This document shows positions 1-9,760 of a stretch of 64,000 nt of DNA, in pieces (position 1 is the stretch's first letter; each line of letters begins with the position of its first letter). The notes beneath the pieces are model-generated. The model saw nothing but the letters and a program-made list of their open reading frames with translations. It was not told the DNA's origin and did no database searches. This stretch comes from Spinellus fusiger (taxonomy: Eukaryota; Mucoromycota; Mucoromycetes; Mucorales; Phycomycetaceae): the NCBI GenBank assembly GCA_025094145.1, contig JALLLS010000054.1, forward strand, positions 1 through 64,000, given 5' to 3'. Both the position numbers and the translations under genes were made by a program.

Positions 1-39
1 TAATCCCACAAGCTTTCAATAGACCAAAGATTGGTATAT

Positions 40-1202
40 TTATAAGTCTTGTTGGGTGTGTTGATTGTCTCCCTCGACTCCTTCCATGGCTGAGTCAGAC
101 CCAAATGCCTGGAGGGCTTCTTTTTCAAGGGTGGAGAGAGGGCTGGCAACTGTGGCCTTGGCCTTGAGGTCGGCCAAGAGCTTCTCAAAGGCAATGGTGG
201 GTAGACGGGGCGTGGCAATGCTTGAGCCAAAGTGGCGAGCAATACTGTACCCTAAATGAGTGGGGGCACGAAGATGAGTGTTGGACACTTTTTGCTCAAA
301 GAGTTTTTGGGCCATTACAGCCTTGGTGCTGTCTGACTCCTGCTGGAGCTTAGGGTCTGCAATCACCGTTGCAGCTACTGGATCAAAGCTTGCCTGTGGC
401 TTGATCTTTGATTTCTTGAGTTTCTCCTCGAGTTCTTGCTTGAAGCTACCGTGTACAAGCAGTGCAATTGTGCCCCTTGCAGGGAAGTGGATGTCTATGA
501 TCCGTGACTGTTGGATCTTCAGTGATCCCAACATCTTGCGGATCTGGCCATACTTGAGGTAGCGGCGACAAGGGACATATACAAAGTCGTATACTGAGGG
601 CCAAGTAGGCTCTTGTAAGGCCCGAACTGTTTGTGCTCTAAGCACTGCTCTGGCCTTTGCTGTCTTCTTTGGTGGGGAGGCGTTCTTTTTAGCCATGTTG
701 GCATAAGTGGCAGTAGCCTTTTCTATGGTACCTGTGGGTTTCACTGTGGGGATGAGGGTGAAAGTAGGGGCGGGAGGTGATTTGGGTGCATTTTCTGCAC
801 TCTTGGCATTGATCTGAGCCTGGAGAGATGTAATAAGGTCATCTTTGACCTTGACCTGTGCTTCCAATTCTTGGATGCGGAGTCCGATTGTTGCCATTTG
901 TCTCTGAATATCTGACAGAAATACCCAACATCTGCTGGGTGAAGGTACCAGGCTTTTCTACCTCAGTCATTTGATACTCGTAAGTATTTGCACGAGTGTG
1001 TTTGGTAAGTAGTCTGGGTTTTTTGATATCTGAGTTAAGAATGGTGGTGGTAGTGGTGGCCTCAGACACAGAGGGTCTGACAGGTGCTGGTACAGGAGGT
1101 TGCTTGATAGTTGGTGGTTGGACAGGATCCGTAGTTGGTGTGTCCACTGTGTACTGTGTACCATGTGTGGGGTTTAAAATACAGTGTCCGGTGTAAACAT
1201 TA
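40..1202 (-). pseudogene. LINE (non-LTR retrotransposon) ORF1 fragment
   Basis: Minus-strand reading, open from 897 to 40, with an N-terminal continuation in another frame from about 1200 to 900. The joint lies near 895-905: one frame reads TFTQQMLGISVRYSE, then the next frame resumes with QMATIGLRIQELEAQVK, so a small indel probably split one ORF. The protein has a coiled-coil-like stretch (IQELEAQVKVKDDLITSLQ), a Pro/Thr-rich linker and a basic middle part, as in ORF1 proteins of fungal LINEs. I saw no CCHC knuckle, reverse transcriptase or endonuclease. The 5' side is interrupted by the Tc1/mariner insertion starting at 1205. It is a different subfamily from the LINE at 44.6-49.9 kb. The family call is by overall look and is moderately sure. 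Confidence 0.5.
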
Positions 1203-1204
1203 TA

Positions 1205-2945
1205 CAGTATTTTTACTTGGTTTTCGGACCTTTTCAAAAAAAATTCAGACGTTCTCTTTTCTTTTTTGGACGATTTCCATTTAAATTTCAGACGTTTACA
1301 AAAGGAAATTCAGACTTTATTTTAATTTAATCTCATTAGAAAGACATCTATCCCAATAGGTTTCAGCATGTCTTACCCATCCTTTACAATCTTCTAAAGT
1401 AATCTGGTTGCAAGCTTCTGTAATTCGTGGAGTAAGTGTGTCTGATTTATCTAGAGGATTTCTTCTGATAAGCTTTTTGATTTCTGACCAGCATTTTTCG
1501 ATGGGGTTCAAAAAAGGTGAGTAAGGTGGCATAAAAAGAGGTCTGTAACCTCTATTGTTAATGGCATCGATAACGTAGCGAGAATGATGAATTCTACAGT
1601 TATCTAAAACTATAAATATGCCCTTTTTTATGCTTATCCAAAACATCCATTACAGATTCCATAAATTTTACAATGTGGTAAGCTGTAGTGCCTTTTGGAA
1701 GTTGTTTCGGCTTTGATATATCTTGGGTAGCGGCTTTTCTTTTCTTGCTTGTGTGTTGCTGGGGAAATTCCTTTTCAATTTTTTCTGCGTCTGTTTTTTT
1801 CAAAGGCTCAACTTTTGAAAAGTTTATAACACCAAATGAAGCAATACAGCCAACAATGCTTATATTAACGCCCTTTTGGGTATGAACTTTCACAATTGCT
1901 GGATCACCTTTCTTTGACCATGCACGACCTCTAATCATTTGAGTATGAAATCCGGCTTCATCGACGAATACACAATTATTTTGATAATCAACGCCAGCTG
2001 CTTTCCATTGAGTAATGATATCAAAACGAAGTTTGATAGTCCTAGGTGCATCTCGTTTAGCTGTATATTTCGTTGCTTGCTTTAAGGATAAAGCACATTT
2101 TTCAACGATATGCTTATAAAGCCCACTGACAGAGACTTCCAGCCCAGGAAACGCCTCACACAACTTTAATCTTGCTTCTTCAAGGACGATCGACGGATTT
2201 TTATCGAAGAGTTTGACTAGAAATGCCGAGTGTTGAGGCAACAGTTTCTTTGGTTTGTTGTTCGTTTTTCTTGGATTGTTTCCAGGCAGAACAGTGCCGT
2301 TACTAACATTGAATTCATTTATTAATTCATATGCAGTGCTTCGAGGAATACCGCACAGCATAGCGGCTTTTGGGACTGACATGCCCTCTTCTTGCTTTAC
2401 ACGGATAAACCGTTCTATCTGATCTTGGGTATATTTCTTATATCTGTTTGACTGGTATAATGATACAGCTCCCATGTCTTCAACAATATTATCCATAGCT
2501 TCTGTCATTTGTGTTGTTTGATTTTGCAACATCACGTCGAAATCTATAATCATCTCAATATTGCCGTACTCAGTTGCTGTAGTCTCTGATTCCATCTCTT
2601 CATCAGTATCTTCTGTCAAGTATGCATCTTCTAATGGTTGGTATTTAATATAGTCCATCTTTTTATTTAGTTCAGTTTTTTTTTAAAAAAATAAATTATA
2701 AATGTGAAGTTCAAGGAGATAATGAAATAGGTTGATGAAATTTACTGCTTCTCTGAAATAAAAAGAGTTTGTCTAAATTAAGTAAGGAAAAAGTCTGAAG
2801 ATAAAAGAAACTCGTCCAATAAAAAATTGGAATTGTCTGAATTTCCTTTCGTAAACGTCTGAAATTAAAATGGAAATCGTCCAAAAAAGAAAAGGGAACG
2901 TCTGAATTTTTTTTGAAAAGGTCCGAAAACCAAGTAAAAATACTG
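1205..2945 (-). mobile_element. Tc1/mariner-type transposon, nearly intact, long TIRs
   Basis: The element is bounded by inverted repeats starting CAGTATTTTTACTTGGTT at 1205 and ending in the complement at 2945, flanked on both sides by TA (1203-1204, 2946-2947), the expected target duplication. The TIRs run about 110 bp (1205-1315 and about 2835-2945) with only a few mismatches. Each holds three copies of a TTCAGACGTT-like motif, a likely transposase-binding array. The transposase is on the minus strand. The element sits in the 5' part of a LINE ORF1 and only about 33 bp from the next Tc1 element. Confidence 0.85.
1317..2658 (-). pseudogene. Tc1/mariner (IS630-type) transposase, one frameshift
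   Basis: Two overlapping minus-strand ORFs, 2658-1600 (352 aa) and 1646-1317, together make one DDE transposase. The N-terminal half has a helix-turn-helix region (KAAMLCGIPRSTAYELINEF). The first catalytic Asp is in NNCVFVDEAGFHT, the second in IVLDNCRIHHSR and the Glu in SPFLNPIEKCWSE. Thirty-four residues separate the last two, a DD34E arrangement. The frame break lies at an A6 run (T6 on the plus strand, 1624-1629); removing one A would make HKKGIFIVLDNC continuous. So it is a recent inactivation by a one-base indel or a sequence error. All three catalytic residues remain. Confidence 0.85.
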
Positions 2946-2979
2946 TAATTCTTTTCATTTTCCCGATATAATTTTTGTA

Positions 2980-4323
2980 CAGTCACGCACCATTGCATTT
3001 AATACTTTTGAAAATGAATTTCAGGACGAAATATTTAGGATATGTTCAACATTAGATAAAACACTCCACATTTGATATAGAAGCTTCAAACTTTCACATA
3101 ATAAAGCTCAACATATTTAATTATATAAAATAAAATAATAATAATATAATTAATATTTTGTATGGCCTCCTTTGGTACCAATGACAGCCTGGCATCTATC
3201 TGTTATTTTTTGAATTTATTGTTGTGCAAGTTCAACACCAACCCTCTCTCACTCCTCTGCAAGTAGAGCCTTCAAACATTCTACATTGGTAATAGATACC
3301 CTTATTTCCTCAATTCGTCTTTTCAAGGCCCACCAGACATGTTCAATTGGGTTTAAGTCAGGACTTTGTGCGGGCCAGTACTCAAAGCCCCTAATTTGAT
3401 GCGTCTCTTTCCACCATCTGGCATAGACCCCAGTATGACAACTAGCACCATCTTCTTGTAACAGAAACACCATATCCTCTTTCTGATGCAATTCCATGAA
3501 CTAAAGATGGAACTCACCAGCCAAAATTTTGATATATTCGTCTTGGTTTACAGTGCCATCAACAAAGATTAATGGGCCAAATCCGCCTGCCCAAAAACAG
3601 CTCCAAAGCATGACCCCTCCGCCACCAAACTTTATTGTTGGAACAATAGGATTAGGATCATACCTTTCTCCAACTTTTCTGATTACACGGACACCTCTAT
3701 TGTTCCCTTTCACGGTGTACCTGGACTCATCAGACCAGACAACGCCTTTCCACTGGTCGTTCGTCCAATTGACATGTTCTTTAGCCCAACGAAGCCGTTT
3801 CTCTTTGTGTTTTTCAGTTAAGGTTGGCTTGTGGTCTGCAGAAAAAGATCCGAACCCTAACTGATTATAGTAACGGATAATGGTGTTTCTACATACATCC
3901 ACCTGAATCTTCAACATTTCCAATTTCAACTGATTATATGAGGCAAATGGTCCTGTCTAATGACCTTTTCCAGGTGTCTGAGGTCCCTCTCACTGGCTTT
4001 CTTAGGTTTTCCATGACTCTTTAAACGCAATGGTGACCCACGTTCTTTGATATTTCTGATAATATTTTGAACTGTGGGCTTTTTCATTTCAACTACGTTT
4101 GCGATGACAGTCAATTTTAATCCAGCCTTCAACATGTAATAAATGCCTCATAGCCTTTTATTTTCTGTTTTATCCTATTCTCTATGATTGTGAGTTTCTG
4201 AAAATGTATCTGACATGTAGTGTGTTGGTCTAACACTATCTAGAAAGAGAAAGAGTATTATGCAAAAAAAAAGTTTTTTTTATTAAAATTTAGACAAGTA
4301 TTAAATTCAATTGTGTGTGACTG
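2980..4323 (-). mobile_element. Tc1-type transposon, decayed
   Basis: Inverted ends CAGTCACGCACCATTGCATT (2980) and CAGTCACACACAATTGAATT (complement, ending 4323) are flanked by TA at 2978-2979 and 4324-4325. The minus-strand transposase is broken into three frames: 4135-3926 (HTH region, VEMKKPTVQNIIRNI), 3929-3501 (WSDESRYTVKGNNRGVRVIRK, GGGGVMLWSCF) and 3497-3249 (LQEDGASCHTG, SPDLNPIEHVWW). The DDE residues are visible, but at least two frame changes and an in-frame stop (around 3498) make it inactive. Its protein resembles the element at 15010-16368 more than the element at 1205-2945. Confidence 0.8.
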
Positions 4324-4335
4324 TATAGGAAAATA

Positions 4336-5560
4336 CTTACTGTTTGTCATAAAAACATACATTAAACATATAGTAGAGACTTGAAAGTTGGATAAAGTAT
4401 AGAAAAGGTCAACAGGATAATATATACCTATTTATTGGGTGGAAACCCTTAGTATTTGGTGTTTCCACCCTTGGCCTCTATAACAGCTCTATATCTCCAA
4501 TGCATGCCATCGATGAGGTTGTTGGTAACCTCCTTGGAGATCTTGTCCCATTCTTGGACCAGAAGAGCCTTTAAATCCTGGAGAGTGCCTGCTGAGGTCA
4601 TTCTCTTTCGAACTGATATGTTCAGCTCCTCCCAAAGATGCTCAATTGGGTTCAGGTCAGGGCCTTGAGAGGGCCACCCCTCCATCGTGACTATGACCCT
4701 CTCATCCTTCCATTTCCTAGTCTCCTTACTAGTATAGCAACTGGCATTGTCCTCTTGAAGAACATTGCCTACCACTGGATTCAGTGCTGAAAGACGAACC
4801 AGATTGGGGCAATGGGTCTTCTCTAAAATACCGGTGTATTTGGCACTATTGATGGACCCCTCCACCGTAACAAGTCTATCAACACCTTTACCAGAAAAGG
4901 AATCCCACAACATCACACCACCACCACCACCACCACCAAAATTCATCTTTGACTTGAAATTCTTTGGGAGCAGTTCCTCCTTCTTCCTGTGCACTACTCT
5001 GTTACGGCTGTTATTGCTCATTAACTGGTACTTTGACTCATCGGACCAGATGACTGCCTTCTAGTCTTCATCTGTTCAACAAAGGTAGCTTCTAGTCTAA
5101 TTAAGCCTCAAATTCTTGTTTTTAATGCTGAGAGAAGGTTTATCAACCACCCTGGAAGAAGAAAGGCCTATCCTCTTTATCATTTCTCTAAAAGTGCTCA
5201 TCCACACTTTGGTGTTCATCTGCTTGCAAAGTTGATCTATTGTCTGAAATGAATCCCTTTCCACCTTGGATAAGACTTCTCTATTGTCTCTCTCCATCAG
5301 AATAGACTTACACCTAAAGCCTCTTTCTGCTTTGAAACAGTCAGTTCCCCTACATCTCCTCATGATAAGGTTGACAGCAGAATTAATAACACTAAACATA
5401 GCTACACTATCCACTTGTCTGGTGCTATTTACGGTGGCCTCCTGAACAATGATTTGACAAGTAAAGTCATCAATATTCTTCTTTCTGTTTCAAATAGGCT
5501 TGGTGGTTTGTTCATTGGTGTTAGACATAATGGATGTTATAGCAGAAAAAGAAGAAATGA
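4336..5560 (-). mobile_element. Tc1-type transposon, decayed (second family)
   Basis: Minus-strand Tc1 transposase. ORF 5021-4449 holds the C-terminal catalytic half (VMLWDSFSGKG, LQEDNASCYTS, GPDLNPIEHLWEELN). ORF 5414-5097 holds the N-terminal part, which starts near 5530 with an MSN..NEQT sequence. Stops and frame changes separate them. A run of seven Gly codons precedes VMLW, which looks like codon-repeat expansion. The left end begins near 4336 after TA with CTTACTGTTTGTCAT, matching the end of the related relic at 22150. I could not find the matching right inverted repeat, so that border is approximate. Related relics lie at 16.5, 21.2 and 55.1 kb. Confidence 0.7.
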
Positions 5561-5609
5561 GGAATAAGCAAAAAAAAGAATATATTTTGAGCAAAAAAAA
5601 GGTCGGGAA

Positions 5610-5840
5610 ATGAAAAAGGTTATAGAGTTTACACTGGACACTATATATCCATTGGTTGATCGAGCCACGTCTACTCGAGAATTTAAGGTAGAGCCATCAG
5701 CTGGTAGCTTGCTCATTGAGGCTGCTGATGGGTGTGTTTAGCGGGAACGCCAACGACACCATAGAGTGCAAAGACTCCTTCAGCAACAGACGCTGTATCG
5801 TCACTTTTCCTCCGATCTCCCCTCTACCACCCATTCTTAA
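5610..5840 (+). pseudogene. Unrecognised coding-like ORF with internal TAG
   Basis: An ATG at 5610 opens 43 codons with protein-like composition (IEFTLDTIYPLVDRA, SAGSLLIEAADGCV) that stop at TAG (5739-5741). The same frame then runs another 32 codons (RERQRHHRVQRLLQQQTLYR) to TAA at 5838. The change from TGG to TAG would explain the break. I recognise no family. It could be a gene relic, or an exon whose splicing I cannot see. It lies between a Tc1 element and SRP receptor beta. Low confidence in function, moderate that this was once coding. Confidence 0.35.
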
Positions 5841-6213
5841 CCCGTTTAACAAAGCCAGAAGCTGCTAGTGTAATTACTATATATATTCTCAGGATTGTCC
5901 GAGTTGCTCTAAGTATCCCTCGTTGGATTTCGAATTGCCACAGGATGACGGTTATCTTTTTTAGTGTCCTGGTTTCCTTGCTGACTTTATGGCCTTTTGG
6001 ATGTCTATTCATAATTCTCATTTACAATCATTTCTCATGTTTCATCATTTTTTCCTCGTTTGAGGTTTTGTATTTCTCTGTCCTTCTGTCTCTCATTCAT
6101 TTGCATTCATTTTTTCACTTTTGTATTTATAGTATTTATATGTTCATCTCATTTTTATTTATTTTCAAAAGCTCTCATGGGGTGGCTAATATGCCCAATG
6201 CGAGAATAGCAAA

Positions 6214-6470
6214 TTACACCTCAAAAAATAAAAATAAAAATACTTTGAACTGTAGTATTAGCTATACTATTACAATAAACAGTTTTATCCATCAAAACTA
6301 TATTCCACTGATAATACAATTTGATAGTGAGGTATCCATAAAAGAAAACAAATATTTAGATACTTACAACCCTTTTGATTTTAAACACAGATCCATAAAA
6401 GATAATAGATTTTGTCTCAAAAGGAAGAAGGTACCCCCGCTTAAAGGCCAGAAAAATCTCCTGGTGTGTA
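6214..6470 (-). repeat. MITE-like copy of the TACACACC-TIR (Fanzor-associated) family
   Basis: The right end (6448-6470) reads CCAGAAAAATCTCCTGGTGT followed by GTA, the same terminus found at 58619-58641 and, diverged, at 44305-44326. The adjoining 200 bp, including GATTTTAAACACAGATCCA and TAGCTATACTATTA, align by eye with 44.1-44.3 kb. The left border is uncertain: a diverged ATTACACCTC at about 6212-6221 is the best candidate. It has no coding capacity. It lies about 100 bp upstream of the SRP receptor beta start, so it may overlap that promoter. Confidence 0.6.
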
Positions 6471-6569
6471 GGTCACAACCATTCTAGGACACCCTCCCAC
6501 GCATGTATGTGACTTATCTTTGCTTCTTTCATATTTTTATCTTCTTTTATATATATTTATATCTCTTCG

Positions 6570-7423
6570 ATGCTAGTAGCGAATGAGCATGTATTGCTTG
6601 CAGTAGCTGGCGTTGTGCTGGTTATTATTGGAGGTGGCTCTCAAGTAACTACAGTGTGCTTATATTTTATTAGTTGTTTTCTTCTTGAGAAAAAAACAGC
6701 AGACAGCAAACACTTTTCTGTTGTTGGGTGTTAGTCATAGTGGCAAAACAGCTCTCTTTACACTTGTAAGTTTTCCTGGTGTTTTATGGATATACTGTGC
6801 TTATTCTCTTCTATTATTGTTCATCCTATGAGTGTAGTTAGTCCATGGATCAGTCGTCAACACTATCACTTCTATGAAGGAGAATGAAGGGACTATGCAG
6901 GTGCTTGGCAGCAGAACATGTGAGCTTGTAGATGTACCTGGTCACGAACGTATGTGGCATCGCTATGATGACTATCTTCCTATAACACGTGGTATTGTTA
7001 TGGTGGTGGACAGTACGACCGTCATTCGTACGCTTCGTCCTGTAGCCGAGTATATTTACATTGTTCTGGCTGCTCTTCAGACACAGAAATACAAAATTCC
7101 TGTATTGATCGCATGTAACAAATCCGATATGATGACAGCACTGCCAAAAGAAAAGATTAAGCTTCTTTTAGAGGGTGAAATGTAGTGTTTCTTTTGTGTG
7201 GGGTTGCTTTGCTTATCCTATTTTTAGCAATCGTCTCCGTGATACTCGTACAGCAGCACTGGAGAGACAGGCATCAGAGGGGAATGACCAAGAAGAAGAG
7301 TTTCTTGGGTTTGAAGATGTACCGTTTGAATTTGAACATGTGGATAGTAGAGTAAAGTTTGAATCTTGCTCGGTGAAAAAGATGGAGATTGATATGTTAT
7401 CTTGTTGGATTTCTAGCGTCTAA
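6570..7423 (+). CDS. SRPRB: Signal recognition particle receptor subunit beta
   Basis: ER-membrane small GTPase that anchors SRP receptor alpha for co-translational targeting. Model: exons 6570-6633, 6674-6765, 6838-7181 and 7228-7423 with GT-AG introns of 40, 72 and 46 nt; frames join cleanly. The N-terminus is one transmembrane helix (HVLLAVAGVVLVIIGVVFFL) followed by RKK on the cytosolic side. The P-loop is GVSHSGKT, the G3 motif is DVPGHE and the G4 motif is NKSD. The C-terminal tail has INRLRDTRTAALERQ, typical of this subunit, and ends WISSV. Length, about 231 aa, is normal to slightly short. The gene ends 47 bp from the convergent sugar transporter. Confidence 0.93.
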
Positions 7424-7470
7424 ACTGTTTTTATTATAGAAGGATAATAATAAACTAAGTTCTTTATGAA

Positions 7471-9384
7471 TTATTTTACACGAACAATAAAACGACTAAA
7501 CATAGCAGCTACCAGAGCCATAAGACCACCAAAGACCATTACACTCGAGACGCTTGAGATGGGACCTCCAGCCTCCTTTGTAGCATTGGCAAAGATAAGG
7601 GAAGAAATAATGGCTACTGCAAACTGTGGAAATACAATGTACATGTTGTGCACACCCAAAACCATTCCAGAGTCAAACTCATCCTGCTGTTCTTCCAAGT
7701 AAGAAGTGCTTGGCAGTTGATGTGCTCTGTTTCTGTTTTCTTCTTCATAGCTCACATACTCCCCTACCAATGAAAATGGGATCCAAACCACAACAGCCCA
7801 TGGAATGCCCATAATAGAGAGTATAATAGTAGCAGTTGTGACAGACTCAACAAACCAGGCTGATATCAGGGCAACTGCAACAGTGAGATGAGAAAGGGTA
7901 TATACATTCAGAAGAGAGAGCCAAGAGGTCTTTTGATAGCGAGAGATGAGTTCAGGAAGTACAACACCAGCTACGACAGAAGTAAGAGAATAACATAACA
8001 AGGCAAATGATCCTGCTCGTGTTCCTTTGGCCCAGTCATCTGTGCCTTCTTGTGCAGGATGATTGGCAAAGTAGATATCAGAGACCCACTGGGTGCTATC
8101 CTTTATGAGTATGTGATGATGTTTGTTTGATGTTTACCTGTAGAACAAGAATGGAAACCAACCCATCCAAGCAAAGAATTGAGTATTGCAGAGTGTTTGA
8201 ATAGGACGAGGCAGGAATCGAAATGCACGCCAGACATAAGCAAAGGTATGGTACCAGGGTCTTGTACACTGTTAGTTCTCTATCCTTTACCAGAGTGTGA
8301 ACTTACAAATCCTCCTCTTCTGGTTTGTCCAGAGGCTTCTCTTGGATGCACACACATGTCAGAATAAGTGTAGCAACAAACACAATAATTGCTACCACAC
8401 AAAATGCCTTGATTTGACTGTCTCCTAACCAAGGTGCATACTTTACTAGATCCACAAAGCCAACAAAATAACCCACCACCATGGCCATATTACTGATACG
8501 TGCACTCCATGCATTGACTTCTTCTTGTTGCCACAGGGGAGGGATGTCAAGAATAAGAGCACGGCAGATGGCCTGCACTGCATTGAGAGTAAAGTCTAAA
8601 AAGTAGAAAGAAGAGACTGCAACAACAATGGTGTAAAAGTGGGACTGTAGGGTGGGTAGTGTAGAGTGAGAGACTGTAGAAGAACACACTTTCTATCTTA
8701 CTGCACTTCCTGGTGTCTGTTCATTCTGCAAATAATAGCCGCCCATAGCCCCTATTTCTTTAGCATAGGCTACACCCAACATAGAGAGACAAGTGAGAAC
8801 TCCAGACACCACAATGAAGGGTCTTCTTTTGCCATAGCGAGAAGTGCATTTATCACTAAAGGCACCAATAAGCTAAAGGAGGAGGAGGAGTATCCCATGA
8901 TCAGTAAGTGCAATCTAATAGTATCAGAGGAAATGGACTCACAGGCTGCACAATCAAACCAGACAGTGGACCTGCCAACCACACAAGGGCTGTGAGTTCT
9001 TTGGAGAGATCAAGGGATAATAGATAGGGTGTTCCATAGCTGTAATGTAAGACAGTGGACTTTATCATTGTACTTACGAAAGTTCAACGGACCCTATGAA
9101 GAGTAAAAAGAAAGAAAGAAAAGAAAAGGATTAAACGATGAAAAACACTCAAGATACTTGCATGTAAATTGGACACCTCCCATGCAGAGTGTCAAGGCAA
9201 TTATTTTCATTAAATTCAATCCAGGAAGACTAGGGTCAATATCTGATGGTTTGACATAGCCAACAGGCTGCTGTGTGCTATTATAGGTAGAAGGATCAAA
9301 GGAAGACCGTCTTCGTTTGTATTTTGGCCTGCTCACAGGAGGCTTTTTATTCAGTAGAGGTGTTTTTGGAGTAGCTTGAGCCAT
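7471..9384 (-). CDS. Sucrose/alpha-glucoside:H+ symporter-type transporter (GPH/SUT superfamily)
   Basis: Twelve-helix sugar:cation symporter of the plasma membrane, like plant sucrose transporters and fission yeast Sut1. Seven exons: 9384-9162, 9093-9078, 9039-8943, 8872-8702, 8644-8307, 8260-8138 and 8095-7471, giving about 530 aa. Family marks are GVQFTWSVEL in helix 1, AGPLSGLIVQP in helix 2, RYGKRRPF in the helix 2-3 loop and NTQFFAWMGWFPFLFYSTQW in helices 7-8. A long hydrophilic loop lies between helices 10 and 11. Exon 2 is only 16 nt. Intron 1 (9161-9094) fits only with a GC donor (GCAAGT), giving the expected Trp-Ser-Val-Glu. The other introns are GT-AG, 38-70 nt. The substrate (sucrose or maltose) cannot be told from sequence. 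Confidence 0.9.
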
Positions 9385-9526
9385 GGTAGGAAATAAGAAC
9401 AAGAATAAAAAAGGAAGAAGAAGAAATAACAGATAACTACAGTGGGGTTTTATGTCTCGTATTGTACTTGTGTGGATAGAGCAGCTGATAAGCATGATTT
9501 CAAGTCATTAGCAGTGGCCTAACAGT

Positions 9527-9660
9527 TCAGGAGTCCGCGGTCCATCTGATTTTAAACACAGCGGGCTCCTTGCAGACACCGTCGCCTGCCTTACCCTTTT
9601 TCGCCATGTTCAGTGCGTCCTGCTTGGTCTGTTCCTGCCAGACTTCCTTCTTTTGATAGG
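9527..9660 (-). CDS. Probable terminal exon of a small unrecognised protein
   Basis: Minus-strand open frame preceded by a splice-acceptor-like CACACAG at 9661-9667. It encodes YQKKEVWQEQTKQDALNM then AKKGKAGDGVCKEPAVFK and ends with a TGA at 9527-9529. The stretch is GC-richer and uses more C/G-ending codons than its surroundings, as in well-expressed genes. I could not place an upstream exon. The methyltransferase donor at 9763 can be spliced here only in another frame, so I treat the two as separate. The product is unknown. Confidence 0.35.
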
Positions 9661-9760
9661 CTGTGTGCGTCTATCAATTAAAAGTCATTGAAGCCGTGGA
9701 TCTGCTTATATTAATGTATGTACTATGATTAGCATGTGTAATGTAACGATGCGATCATTC

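Noticed and set aside
1620..1632. Programmed -1 frameshift at AAAAAAG in the mariner transposase
   Set aside because: The rejoining needed is +1 (removal of one A), not -1, so an ordinary indel is more likely.
9548..9562. GATTTTAAACACAG shared with the Fanzor-family A-type end
   Set aside because: Only about 14 bp match and the surroundings are coding-like and unrelated, so chance is likely.
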